Positions 11,825 to 22,199 of a DNA stretch of 64,000 nucleotides are shown here, one piece after another. The translations under genes and the position numbers were made by a program. Positions within the stretch are counted from its first letter, which is position 1; each line of letters opens with the position of its first letter. This DNA is from Hemerocallis citrina (taxonomy: Eukaryota; Streptophyta; Magnoliopsida; Asparagales; Asphodelaceae): NCBI GenBank assembly GCA_017893485.1, contig CM030365.1:27798289-27862288 (forward strand), read 5' to 3'. The notes under the pieces were generated by a model. The model ran no database searches and was not told where the DNA came from. It worked only from the letters and a program-made list of their open reading frames with translations.

Positions 11825-12760
11825 TGGCTTTTTAGCCACGGTTATGGACTTCGAACAAGTTGACTCCGGGGATAACGAGTTGTTGGAGTAGACCAAATGA
11901 CGAGTATAGCTCTATATCTACTTGCATGCAGATTGCTAAAGCGACATGTGAGTCATGGTTGTGGACTCTGAACTTGTTGTCTAGGAACCAACAAGTTGTG
12001 GAGTAAACCGTCATGCAAGTCAAGCTGCTAGCTAACTGTGGGCAAATAGATAGGGAAACTATGGCTTCAAGGGTATGGACTCCTAACAAGAGGTACCCTC
12101 ATTTTTCCCAGTCGGGGGAGTAGCTCTAGGGGGAGCTTGTCCCGTAACCTAGCCTATTAAGGGAGTTTTTGGCAAGAGTTGCTGAGGATTTAGTTTGCAA
12201 CCTTACTTGGGGGAGATAACAAGTTTGCGAAGAGTCACCTTGGTGGCGAATCAAAATCCAAATTTTATTTGCCCATAAGATTTTTGGAGTGAGTCCCAGC
12301 CACGATTATGAACTCCGTCCAAGTTGACTCCGGGGGTAACGCATTGTGGGAGTAGATCGAATGGTGAGTCATGCTTTGAACCTACTTATGTATAGATTGT
12401 TAGAACGACATGCAAGCCATGGTTATGGACACCAAACACATTTTAAGTGCCATATTATATTGGGAGCAGACCACGAGGTGAGTCATACCCCTCACCTTGA
12501 TTGTTTTACAAGTAGGTGGAGAGACTTCAGCCCAAGACCATGGACTCCATACAAGCTGTACCCTCATTTACCAAAGTGAAAGGAGTGGTTAGACTCGACT
12601 TGGCATCATGGGAGTTTGTTCCAGAAGCCAATGAGTCTTTGGTGTAGTTAGGTGGGAGGGTTGGATACCTGACTCATTGTGTGCTTTTTAATTTTTGTAC
12701 GTGAATGTTGCAAAACAAAATACCGATCTGTTGTATAAGGGATTAATGAGTTGTGGGAGC
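11825..12760. repeat. Direct duplication, about 470 bp
   Basis: The segment from 11830 (AGCCACGGTTATGGACTTCG, then AAGTTGACTCCGGGG) recurs from about 12297 (AGCCACGATTATGAACTCCG, then AAGTTGACTCCGGGG). Parallel phrases continue in both, such as GACATG(T/C)(G/A)AG and GGTACCCTCATTT / TGTACCCTCATTT. Confidence 0.7.
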
Positions 12761-12908
12761 AGGTTGAATGACTATTTGAGCTCTAAACTTGCTTGCTTAC
12801 AAGTTGCTAGAGCATCTCTGAACCACGAGTATGGACTTTGAACTCGTTATTTTGAATTTTTGGTTGTTGTAGCAGCTCTAGCTGAACTCCGAACCCACCT
12901 TTGAGTTA

Positions 12909-13257
12909 ATGAGTTGTTGGTGTAGCTTGGAAAAGGAGCTGGGCACCTAACTCATTGCTTGGGTTAATGAGTTGAAGGCGTAGCCCGTGGGGCAAGCGGA
13001 GCACCTAACTCGTTGCTTGGAGTGATGAGTTGTTTGTGCGACTCGGAAGAGGAGCTGAGCACCTGACTCATTGTTTGGAGTGGATGAGTTGGTGGCATAG
13101 CTTGGAAGAGAAGTGGAACACCTAACTCATGGCTTTGAGAGGATGAGTTGGTGGCATATCTTGGAAGAGGAGTTAAGAGCCTAACTCATTGCTTAGAGTG
13201 GATGAGTTATTGGCATAACACGGAGGAGGAGCTTAGCACCAAACTCATTGTAGAGAG
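12909..13257. repeat. 59-bp minisatellite, left block (six units)
   Basis: Units start with ATGAGTT at 12909, 12967, 13025, 13084, 13143 and 13202, spaced 58-59 bp. Each ends with an AACTCATTGCTTGGAGTG-like phrase. The array is interrupted at 13258 by a solo LTR and continues at 14705. Confidence 0.9.
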
Positions 13258-14699
13258 TGTTGGTGTATACCCTAGAGGCCAGCAGTGTATTGACATTATT
13301 AGTTTATATTGTATCATGCTATTTATTTAGTATATGAGGCATTTTATTTATTGTTGTTTATTGTGATTAAATGGACATAATAAAGTCCTTAGAATAGTAG
13401 GTTCAATACCATGGGTCAAGTATTATTGTAAATTAGGACAACAATAATGCATAGAGACTAGTATGTGCGTAGACTGATGACCATATCTCACAGGTCATAG
13501 ATATGAGATATCAAGCCTTCACATGAGTACATATTAGAGTAATAATGTATTGGACTGACCTACCATGAGAACGCTGCATGGATCATTACGTGAGTGTCAT
13601 AAGCGGTTCTCACAGTGACCATGGTGTATGTAGTCCTTTGACTTGAAGTCACTATAGTTCCTTACATGAGAAGTTATATATTTTAATATTGTCAAACGTT
13701 GCCTGTAATAAGGTGATTATAAATTCGACTATTGGATATACTAAAAATCATGCGGAGGGATGTGAGTGACTTAGATAGGATTTGTCCCTCTTACATAATA
13801 GGAGCGATATCTATGGGCACCTTGATTAAGTGAGACTGCAAAATACATGACCATGCTCAAATGAGTCAATATGAGATATTGAGCTTATTTGTTTTAGTAA
13901 GTCTACTCGGACATCAAGAAACCAAAGATTGAACTATACAAGGGTGACACGCTCTATGCCTTGCAGTCAATTAAGATATCTGGACAAAGGGACTAGACTA
14001 CATGGTAACATTGGTCACGAATAGGTTATGTCTAATCACTAACATCCTGTTACTTGAGTAGCAGTGATGTATTGCTAGATACCGCTCACTATTTGTAATA
14101 CTGGAATATGATTTTAGTATTACTGTCTACGTAACGGGAACCTACAAGGGTCACACACTTAGAATGGATCAAAATTTGATTTAAATTCATAAGATGAATT
14201 TAATTGGGGATCCAAGTAAAACTTGGACTCTAGATATTGGTTGGACATTTAATTAAATTAAATGGGCTGACTAAAATTTAAAGGCCCACAATCGAATCTG
14301 AACCAGGTCAGATTGTGAGTCTAACAGCCTCAACATTCTCTTCGGGTTGATTTTTTCAGCTATATATATGATACGTATCTGTGGGAAAAACGGTCACATG
14401 AGAAAACCCAAGTCATCACAGAAATTGTGAGAGGAAAAGATTGTGAGGAACATCCCTTCCTACAACTAGCACTGCGGCATGAGGGAAAGCTTGATTTGAT
14501 CCATTCATATGGATACTGTAGAGGCACCGCATTATTGTAGTGATGTGATCGGCATATTGTGGAGACAGCAGATCCATCTTCAAGGTATAACTTCAAAACA
14601 CAATTTATGGTTTTCGCATAGATCCATGGCTAGGTTTCAATATTTCTTTGTAATTTTTGGGCTGTGTATTTAATTTGAGATTACCATCGAAACCTAACA
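13258..14699 (+). mobile_element. Solo LTR, copia-like (1.44 kb)
   Basis: It starts TGTTGGTGTATACCCTAGAG and ends ACCTAACA, and is flanked by GAGAG (13253-13257) and AAGAG (14700-14704), a 5-bp TSD with one change. Removing it and one TSD copy leaves exactly 59 bp between flanking ATGAGTT starts, which confirms both ends. The TG start followed by TTGGTGTATACCCTAGAGGC resembles LTRs of plant Ty1/copia elements as I remember them; this was not verified. The 78-residue minus-strand ORF inside is by chance. Confidence 0.85.
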
Positions 14700-14704
14700 A
14701 AGAG

Positions 14705-15000
14705 CCAATGAGTTGTTGGAGGAGATCGAGCAGCGAGCAGGACCTGACTCATTGTTTGGAGTGGATGAGTTGGTGGTGTAGCTTGGAAGAGGAGCTGAGC
14801 ACCGAACTCAATGTAGGAAGCCAATGAGTTTGTCAGAGGAGATCGATCAGCAAGCGGAGCACTGACTCATGGTAAAGAGGCAATGAGATGCTGGAGGAGC
14901 TCGAGCGGCGAATAGGACACCTAACTCATTTGTTTGAGTTGATGAGTTGCCGGTGTGGCTCGAAAGAGGAGCTGAGCACCTAACTTATTGCTTCGATTGG
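14705..15000. repeat. 59-bp minisatellite, right block
   Basis: ATGAGTT/ATGAGAT starts at 14708, 14765, 14824, 14883 and 14942, spaced 57-59 bp, continuing the left block. The units vary more here (AGGAGATCGAGCAGCGAGC inserts). Confidence 0.85.
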
Positions 15001-15340
15001 GAGAGTAGTGCAATAATTTTTGAAAGAAAATGCTGAACTTGACATACTAGTCGATTGCTTTGGTTGCAAGCCCATATTACAAGTTCTAAACTACGTGGAT
15101 GCTTCAATTGCTAGCCTTTATTACATGCTCTGACCGTTATAAGTACCGGTTTTTATTACATGTTTGAACTAAGGGGACCTGGAGGAAAGTGTTAAGCACT
15201 CCCGCTGAACTTCGTGAGGTACTCATCAATTCAAGTACTTGATATCTTCCTCCCCTTAAGTCTTCAAGTTGGTTGGCACCTAGATGGACAACATTTGGAG
15301 ACTTTGTATGGTCTTTGTTCTCCCTGATATGTTTGATGAT

Positions 15341-16018
15341 TTATGCTTTTAGTTTGGGGAATAGTGCCTTGCTTACACACAAGCTCTTAGTCTCATTATG
15401 TTTGAAGCAAAAGGTCTTTACGAGGTCGTCAACTGGCTTAGAAGCGTAGTGGATTCTCTCTAGATGAAGTTCCACAGTGTCGAGGGACAGGACCGAGCCC
15501 CCTACTATAACAGTGTAACAGGCCTGGGCTACTGCTTGGCTTCCTTTCACTTCCCCTACCTCGAAGGATATTGGAATTTTCATCTTCATGTGGAAACCTA
15601 AAGGTATAGTGTTGAGAGCTGCGAGACTAAGGCGGCCAAGGATATTGTTGTAGGCACCCTTCACGTTGATGACAATGAATTACATGACCTCAGTTTGAGA
15701 GGATAGGACCTTACTCGCAGTTACATCTAGTGTGACTATCCCATCTTTCTGAACGTGGACTACGGAGAAGCCATTTAGAGTGTATCATGGTGGCTTGAGC
15801 CAGTCTCGAGAGAGTTTAAGCTTTTCGAATGCATTTAGGAAGAGTATGTTTACTGAGATGTCATTATTTATTAGAATGCAACACACCTCAAGATTTGCCA
15901 TGACTAGGCTCATGACTAGCGCGTCGCAATGAGGTGTTAGGAAACCCTCATGGTCCTGATCTGAGATAGTCACCAGGACTCCAAAGCCATTAACGGGGGG
16001 AAGGGGGATGTTATGCAC
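15341..16018 (-). pseudogene. Tat-type gypsy protease and pre-RT region, broken
   Basis: Two minus-strand open stretches read continuously apart from stops between them: 15785-16018 (77 aa) and 15341-15664 (107 aa). The first has the layout of the Tat-clade aspartic protease: a conserved run ending in LTPHCDALVMSLV, then VCCILINNDISVNILF, where the catalytic Asp-Thr-Gly site is expected but is replaced by INNDIS. The second contains KGAYNNILGRLSLAAL and EVGEVKGSQAVAQACY, a well-known block just before reverse transcriptase in this clade. Loss of the active site and the stops make it non-functional. Downstream, reverse transcriptase is absent. It follows the gag fragment on the same strand (16024-18460), as expected for gag-pro order. 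Confidence 0.8.
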
Positions 16019-16023
16019 TGAGT

Positions 16024-18460
16024 TTACTTCACTGAGAATGCTTTTTGGGAAGTGTTGGACTCTCCTCCCATTGGTCCCCCGTGGATGGAGTGGAGAACTG
16101 CTTTTGGTTCCGAGTCTTGGGACTTAGAGGGTTTCTCTAGGCGCTTGTCAGCCCCCCTAGAGGGATGAGGTCTAATTTCATTTCTTAAGGTGAATTTGGA
16201 GAGGTAGCATCCACGAATGAGGCCTTCAAGTTCTTCTCTGAGAGCTTTGCAATCATAGGTGGTCTGTCCATGATCTTTATAAAAAAATGTGCACCACTTG
16301 TTCCTATCCTTCCTCCTGGCTGAGGAGTTCATCTTGGGAGGAGACTTTAATGGTCTTTCCTTCTCGTCTTTTATGGGGACGGTTGATATGTTTTCATTGA
16401 ATGGAGTGTAATTCTCAAAGCGTAGTCCTGTGGAGGGGCAACGCTGACTTGTGCTATCATTCCAAGAATTTTTAGGTCCCTCTTCATCATCATTCTTTTT
16501 TAAAGAGACGGTGGAATATAGCCACCCTGTTTCATTAAAGATAGTTTAACAAAACAAACGGAGAGTACTGGGCTTAAATACAAGACCTTCAAACAAGAAA
16601 ATAAAACATAGTCAATAAGCCTCCAACAAGACCCTAGAAGGTGGGAACAAACTGAGAAAAAAAGAAATAACAACATAGGGAGTACAAATAACTGGAATAC
16701 CCTCCAACAAAACCCTGGAGGGTGGGTTACCGAACATCGATCACTTGAGAGTAGCCCCGATCATGGCCTCCTCGTCGTCGTACTCGTCCTCCTGGAAGAT
16801 CCTGGCGATCCTCCATCTTGGACCTGACACCGCAGCTGTAGCCCAAAAGAAAATAAGATACATGATATGAATTAGATTACCAGAAATAGTATTAAAAGTC
16901 TCACGAAAGTAAAAGTAATTTCTGTCTATCCATAAAACCCAGGTTGTTCTTGCAATAACAATATACCATGCTTCTTTCATGTTTTTTTCTTTTAGATACA
17001 AAAGTGGGGCTAACCCACAGCTCTTCATCATTATTCTTGCGCTTGTTATGGGAGGAAGACTCCCCTAGAACCCGGGGACCGAGAGCCTCTAGAGAATCTT
17101 TGGCTCGGATGTATTTCTCTGTCCTATGGAAGAGGGAAGAGAAGTTCTGTGGAGGCTTCTTCGCGAGGGATACTTTGAGAGATTCATGCCTTACATTGTA
17201 TTCAAATGCAATGATTGCAATGGATGAGTTGAGAGAAGGGATGGTGCAAGATTTATCATGAATCTTCTATTAAACTCCTTGAGTGGTTCTCCCTCTCTTT
17301 GCTTTAAGTCGAGCAAGGAGGCCATGGTCTTCTTAGTCTTTCGGCTGCTTACGAAGTGTATGGGGAAGAGTTCCTCAAACTAGTCAAATGGAAAGATGGT
17401 GCCTAGAGAGAGATGAGAGTACCACTCTCTTGCTGGTACCTTAAAAGTTGTTGAAATATCATGCAGAGGAAGACATCAAACGCTTAGTAAATCATCATGA
17501 GAATTTCAAAAATCTTAATATGATCAGCGTGTTCTGGGTCTCCACTGTAAGACTCGAAGGTTGGTGGTTTGAACCTCTTTGGGATGAGAGCTTCAAGGAT
17601 AGACTTGGAGAATGGGGGCCAACTGGGGCGACAGCTTTGACATGATCCCCTTTCTCCTTGTGATTCTTACAAGGCAGTCCTGCATTGCTAGGAGGCTGTG
17701 GAGAACAAGATCTTCTCTTTCCTCAGATCCTGTAGAGTTATAGGAATCTTCTTCTTACATAGTTGAGATATGGCTCATACTTGTGTGTTGGCCCCTCCTT
17801 GGGGCTACTTGCAGGGCTTGGCGGATTTCACCTCGGAGTTCACGGATTTCGGCCATTGTGACAAGGGCCTATACTTCCTTAAGGTCTTCAGGGGTGTGCT
17901 TACGGTGGGGAGAAGGACTTTCTCTGCCACTTCGATCACGAGGAGAAGAGACCTCCTGTGGCGTGAATGATGGGGTGAAGGGCCTCCTCCAGCTCCCATG
18001 ACTTTCTGAGCGAGATCCTTGGCCTTGGATGCGCTTCTTTTCGAGCTGACGGCAGAGCTTTTTTTCCCTGCAAGCTATTTTTAATAAGTGTATGAAGGTC
18101 TGGCAGCATCTAGGGTACCACAGGAAGCACCCCAGGAGGCACCACGGGAGGAACCGTGGAGTCATTGGCTATATAGACCGAGGGTCTGTCCCCTATCTAT
18201 TGTTTAAGGCGAGGTTCGGAGTGGCATGCAAAATGACCTGGTTGAGAGTTTTCTAATGCATCCTTGATGAGAGGGTGTTGCGACGTCGGGTGATCAACCT
18301 GTTGAGGACGATGCGAAGGTTTCCACTGAGGGGGTTATTGCGCCGCTTGAAGGGGAGGAGGAGGATTGTTAGCTAAACGGCTAGTGGCTGCTGCATTCTT
18401 TCTCTTTGGAGGTAAGGCTGGAAAGTCAGCGGTGAAGTTTGGTCAGAAGATCTTTTATGT
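16024..18460 (-). pseudogene. Tat-type gypsy gag, broken and interrupted by a LINE end
   Basis: Read on the minus strand from the PBS at 18463 downward. 17869-18165 gives a basic region with SHGSWRRPFT and SPSPHRKHTPEDLKEV, like the N-terminal part of Tat gag. 17280-17460 gives the capsid core, with AREWYSHLSLG, HFVSSRKTKKTMASLLDLKQ and REGEPLKEF in one frame. 17040-17220 continues in a second frame with AKKPPQNFSSLFHRTEKYI. A LINE fragment (16498-17022) then interrupts it. 16200-16332 gives the nucleocapsid part, with RRKDRNKWCTFFYKDHGQTT and CKALREELEGLI. Frameshifts and stops are frequent. Gag would form the particle that packages the element RNA. Confidence 0.8.
16498..17022 (-). mobile_element. 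5'-truncated LINE (L1-type) end with 16-bp TSD
   Basis: It is flanked by CTTCATCATCATTCTT (16482-16497) and CTTCATCATTATTCTT (17023-17038), a 16-bp TSD with one mismatch. On the minus strand it ends in a short A-run. The minus-strand frame ending at 16741 contains AWYIVIARTTWVLWIDRNYF, which resembles the C-terminal region after reverse transcriptase in plant LINE ORF2, and closes with an acidic RIFQEDEYDDEEAM tail. About 240 bp of 3' untranslated sequence follow. 5' truncation, an A-tail and a long TSD fit target-primed reverse transcription. It lies inside the Tat gag pseudogene, so it arrived later. Confidence 0.8.
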
Positions 18461-18462
18461 TT

Positions 18463-18478
18463 CCCACAGACGACACCA
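18463..18478 (-). other. Primer-binding site of the Tat-type element
   Basis: On the minus strand, TGGTGTCGTCTGTGGG starts a few bases after the LTR end GCAACTACA. Tat/Athila elements carry a similar site followed by the GTCTGTGGGAA phrase seen here. Confidence 0.75.
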
Positions 18479-18481
18479 ATT

Positions 18482-18843
18482 TGTAGTTGCTATTTTCTAT
18501 GTGGGAGCATTTAAATATTGTGAATTCATTTTATGGAAATAATAAAAGATCCAACCTTTGCTTTTCATCGGCGATGATTGTCGTAAATTGATCTTGATTC
18601 TCAAATCTGACTGCCATTGACGGTTAGATCTGATCTGAACGGTTGTGATCACTGCGATTGACAAGCAAAACAGCCTGAAACACTTGGGTGGCCCTCGCGA
18701 CAGACCCTTCGACGACCAAGTTAGAAAACTCAGAATATGTGAAGAGTTTTGTGAACGGAAATTGCAATTACTTTGTTTCGTAAGAGGTCGTGGGGTATTT
18801 ATAGTCACTATGGGGACCAGTTTCAATATATTAGATTTATCTC
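18482..18843 (-). mobile_element. Tat-type 5' LTR, 3' portion (split by the Sirevirus)
   Basis: On the minus strand the LTR ends GCAACTACA at 18482, immediately before the PBS. It is interrupted at 18844 by the copia element and continues at 38939-39121. Joined length is about 545 bp, without the extra TSD copy. The TSD around the copia element is ATCTC (18839-18843) against TTCTC (38934-38938). Confidence 0.8.
18796..18803 (-). promoter_or_regulatory. TATA box of the Tat-type LTR
   Basis: TATAAATA on the minus strand lies in a CTATAAATACCCCACGAC context, about 315 bp before the LTR end. Confidence 0.55.
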
Positions 18844-19246
18844 TGTTGATTCTTGAATTTGATGATTACAACACAATGCAAAGATTGTTGTGCTATCTCT
18901 CATATATTGTAGGCTGTATCAAAATTTATCCTGTATGATACACAAAGGCCTCAAAGCAAATTGATCAAGCAAGTCACAATGTTCTAAAGCTGAAGAATGA
19001 TCAAGCAAAGCTTCATATAAAGACAATGGCTAAAACTTCACTCAAGACTCAAGACTCAAGTCAAGACCAAAGCTTCAATGTCTTATAGTTTGTGTGTCTT
19101 GTAAAATGTAATTTTTTTTCTCTTTATTGAGTTTTAGATTGATGTACAGTCTTGTCACACACACACACTTACACATATTTTTTATAACTGTGTGTTTTAC
19201 AAAATCTAAAGGTCGAAACAGCTTGAACTAGATCGCTGTTGAGTAC

Positions 19247-19347
19247 CAGTCGACTACCGTTAAAGATCAGTCGACTGAGTATGTACAAAACTCCTGATCT
19301 TCTTCAAACTCTGACCAGTCGACTCATAATGGCAACCCAGTCGACTA
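19247..19347 (+). promoter_or_regulatory. CAGTCGACT cluster upstream of the Sirevirus TATA box
   Basis: Four copies lie at 19247, 19268, 19316 and 19338, about 125-225 bp upstream of the TATA box. The 3' LTR has matching positions: 37946 and 37968 intact, and two changed to CAGCCGACT near 37878 and 37900. Family S LTRs have a similar cluster at a similar place. Confidence 0.5.
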
Positions 19348-19472
19348 TTCAAGTCGTTTCAATAGTTTACTGATTTCAAAACTTGGTTTTATGAATTTAA
19401 AACTTTTTTCCATTATTATCCGTTGTTAAACAGTTGTAGGAACTGGTTTTACAACGTCCAGGGATTCTACTC

Positions 19473-19480
19473 TATAAATA
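19473..19480 (+). promoter_or_regulatory. TATA box of the Sirevirus 5' LTR
   Basis: TATAAATA in a TCTATAAATAGAGCC context, a strong plant TATA match; conserved at 38103-38110 in the 3' LTR. Confidence 0.75.
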
Positions 19481-20304
19481 GAGCCTTAGAATCACCATGG
19501 AAGAGTTCTAAGCATTTTTGAGAAAAAGTTCAAGTACTGTGCTTTCAAGAAAGAAAAGTTTTCAAATTCACTAAGTCTTGTTTCTCTGTTTTCAGTCCAG
19601 CATAACATCGATTCTGTTTTGGACTGAATTCAGAAGTCAACCAAATAGCCATGTACAAAATCACAACCACAACAAGGCTATAGGTTGATTGTAAACAATT
19701 TTATTGTTATCTTTTCCTCTCGGTTGGAAAGTAGGGCTCTAGGGTGTAGAGTCAGGTTTTCACTCTTGGTGGAAGAGTGGGTTGCTTTCTCTAGTGGTGA
19801 GAAAGGAATACGGGTTGGACAAGGTTGTTGTCTAACGCCGTAGGATATTCTTGTACATTTTTCAAGAATAGTGGAAAATCTCAAGTGGGTTGCTTGGGGA
19901 CTGGATGTAGGTCGGGAGGACCGAACCAGGATACATCGTGTGTACTCTGTAGTTGTATCTCTTTGAACTTGCATTTCATTTTCTTGCTTTTTAAGTTCTC
20001 TGTGAAACTTGTCTAGAGAGTCAACTGCATCTCCTTTTAAGTCGACTGGTTAGACTTGTACTACATACTCTCTGAAAACCTGTCTGGTAAGTCGACTAGT
20101 TCTTCTATAAGTCAACTGACTAGACTCGTCTTAAAATACTTTTCTTAACTGTTGCCCCAGTCGACTGGTTTCTCTTTTCAAGTTGACTGCGTCTCCTTTC
20201 AAGTCGACTGGTCAGAGGAAAAGTTCAATTCCGCAATTATTTTTTATAAAACACTATTCACCCCCCCTCTAGTGTTTCTTGCCTTGCCTACAGGATCTAA
20301 CACT

Positions 20305-20316
20305 TGGTATCAGAGC
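20305..20316 (+). other. Primer-binding site, initiator-Met tRNA
   Basis: TGGTATCAGAGC lies two bases after the LTR end. It is complementary to the 3' end of plant initiator-Met tRNA, the usual primer of copia elements. Confidence 0.93.
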
Positions 20317-20329
20317 CTGGTTGAGTGCA

Positions 20330-21232
20330 ATGACAACTACTTCTAATGCAAATCAATACCATGAAGGTCAATCTACACAAAGGCCACCCCTCTTTGGTGG
20401 AACAAGTTACAACTATTGGAAGTGTAGAATGAAGATCTACCTTCAGTCCATCAACTATAAAATATGGAACATGATGGAGACCGAGTACACCGCTCCTACC
20501 ATTCCATATGCACAATGGAACGACGACATGAAAAACCAAACAATGAACAATGCAAAGGCGATGAACGCGCTATTTTGTGCCCTTACAAAGGAGGAGTTCA
20601 ACCGTATGTCAAATGCAACAACCGCACATAAAATTTGGCACACACTCGAGGTAACTCATGAAGTAACAAATAAAGTAAAAGAATCTAAAATATCTTTTCT
20701 TATTCACGGGTTTGAAATGTTCCGCATGAAGGAGAATGAGAATGTGTCCGAGATGATTACAAGGTTCACAGACATTACCAATTCCCTTCTGGCACTTGAA
20801 AAGATGTACACTCAAGACGAGATGGTGAGGAAGGTACTTCGTGCACTAACCCTCGAATGGGAGAAGAAAACCACCGCCATAGAAGAGGCTAATGATTTAA
20901 CAGAATTTTCTCTTGAGAATCTTATGGGAAATCTTATGGCTTATGAGGTACATCTTGAAGAGCGCAAGAAGGATGCCAAACCACAACAATCAAAGAAGAA
21001 GACATTAGCATTCAAAGCCATGTCGGACTCCGAGGATGAAGAAGAAGATGAGGAAGAGATTGCTATGTTCACGAGAAAGTTCAAAAAGTACCTAAGAAAA
21101 GGTAAGTTTAATTCAAAATCTAAGGAATCTAATAAACCTCCAACTTGTTTCAGGTGTAACAAGACAGGCCATATGAAGAAAGATTGCCCACTAGAGAACG
21201 CAAAATCTAAGGAAAAGGCATCCAACTTCTAG
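20330..21232 (+). CDS. gag: Sirevirus-like Gag (capsid and nucleocapsid), ends at an in-frame TAG
   Basis: A 300-codon frame from ATG at 20330, 14 bp after the PBS; the open frame extends upstream only through LTR/PBS sequence, so this ATG is preferred. Residues about 20-230 read like the copia gag domain (FGGTSYNYWKCRMKIYLQS, then TAHKIWHTLEVTHE and VSEMITRFTDI). An acidic stretch (SDSEDEEEDEEE) precedes a basic one. A zinc knuckle, CFRCNKTGHMKKDC (CX2CX4HX4C), lies near residues 271-284. Gag forms the virus-like particle and binds the element RNA. The TAG at 21230 cuts it off from a longer C-terminal part that continues in the same frame at 21260, as expected for the long Gag of Sireviruses. 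Confidence 0.85.
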   Translation: MTTTSNANQYHEGQSTQRPPLFGGTSYNYWKCRMKIYLQSINYKIWNMMETEYTAPTIPYAQWNDDMKNQTMNNAKAMNALFCALTKEEFNRMSNATTAHKIWHTLEVTHEVTNKVKESKISFLIHGFEMFRMKENENVSEMITRFTDITNSLLALEKMYTQDEMVRKVLRALTLEWEKKTTAIEEANDLTEFSLENLMGNLMAYEVHLEERKKDAKPQQSKKKTLAFKAMSDSEDEEEDEEEIAMFTRKFKKYLRKGKFNSKSKESNKPPTCFRCNKTGHMKKDCPLENAKSKEKASNF

Positions 21233-22199
21233 ACGGACAAGTACACGAAGAACAAATTCGTGAAGAACAAAAAGGCATACCAAGCAACTTGGGATGACAG
21301 CGATTCTTCGTCGGATGAAGAAATTGATGAGACAAACGAGGTTGCAAATGTGTGTTTTATGGCATCTCAAAATCAAGTAAGTAATGAGTATGATTCTAAT
21401 GATTTACTTGATGCTTTCAACGAAATTTTTCAAGAACTTAAAAAAGAAAAGATTAGAGTTAAGAACTTAGAGAAAGTTAATCAAACACTTTCTCAAGAGA
21501 ATCTTAACCATGATAATGAAGTAAAATCCTTAAATTCTCATCTTTCTAGTTTAGATATGGATCTTGAGTCTCTAAAAAAAATTATGAAGAGATATTCAAG
21601 ATTGTATCTAAATTTAATAAAGGAAAAGAGAATTTAAATGTTGTTCTTCAAAATCAAGTGCAATCTAGTCAAAAGTTTGGACTTGGTTTTAAAAAGTCCC
21701 TTGAAAAATCATTCTTCTAAGAACACTAGTGTAAATAAACCTGTATCTATTTCCAGTGTTAAACATAAACTTTATGAGTCTTTTGAAAAGCTTAAAAATG
21801 TAAGTTTTCATGATAAAGGCAAATCTAAAGTTCAGACAAGTCGACTGCACCCAGTCACCAGTCGCCTATCCAGAGGTACTGAGTCTCATTCAACGAGACA
21901 AATACCTCAGATAATTCGACCTATACTACCTCCCAGTCCACTGAATAATAGTAAAAGTCGACTGAAATGTGCTGTAAAGTCGACTAAACAGAGCAAATAT
22001 GTATGGGTTCCAGTCAACCTGAGTTCGAAAGATAGAATTGTTTATAATAATTCATATATGCTTACTGTATGTAATTCTACTAATTTTATTTCTGCTTATG
22101 GTGGAAAATAAAACTCATCATGGGTTTGGTTTCCCACAAACTAATCTATTTTGGATCCAATGAAAAGGGTACCATATTCATATTGAATATTTTATAGGT
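21233..22199 (+). pseudogene. Gag C-terminal extension and linker, frameshifted
   Basis: After the TAG the same frame resumes (21260-21637) with an acidic WDDSDSSSDEEIDE stretch, VANVCFMASQ, and a heptad-rich part (ELKKEKIRVKNLEKVNQTLS) likely to form a coiled coil. A run of eight A near 21574 appears to be a frameshift site, because the better frame changes there. 21638-22111 then encodes a basic, Ser/Lys-rich linker with AGTCGACT motifs at about 21838, 21955 and 21979. It leads into the protease at 22215. Sireviruses have a similarly long Gag with a coiled coil. Confidence 0.65.

Larger units (their letters stand above)
10400..15340. repeat. 5-kb domain of degenerate repeats in the 3' part of the Tat-type element
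   Basis: The whole stretch is built from related phrases: ATGAGTTG, GGAGCAGCTCG, GAGCTGAGCACC and AACTCATTGCTTGGAG. It includes a 124-bp tandem (10600-10965), a duplication of about 470 bp (11825-12760) and a 59-bp minisatellite (12909-15000). No reverse transcriptase, RNase H or integrase can be read on either strand, although those genes should lie here, downstream of the minus-strand protease. Either a 3' non-coding repeat domain replaced them, or a deletion joined gag-protease to the 3' region. Confidence 0.6.
18844..20302 (+). repeat. Sirevirus-like 5' LTR (1459 bp)
   Basis: It runs from TGTTGATTCTTGAATTTG to CTACAGGATCTAACA and matches the 3' LTR (37433-38933) closely over its whole length. 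It holds a palindrome cluster (19247-19347), a TATA box (19473), a second palindrome group (20039-20210) and a C-rich CACCCCCCCTCTAGTG phrase near the end. Confidence 0.92.

Noticed and set aside
14360..14596. 78-aa minus-strand ORF with several Cys residues
   Set aside because: Inside a solo LTR; no domain, and the Cys spacing fits no known zinc-binding pattern.
17448..17645. Plus-strand ORFs in 16968-18001
   Set aside because: They are shadows of the minus-strand Tat gag, which shows recognisable motifs in the opposite direction.
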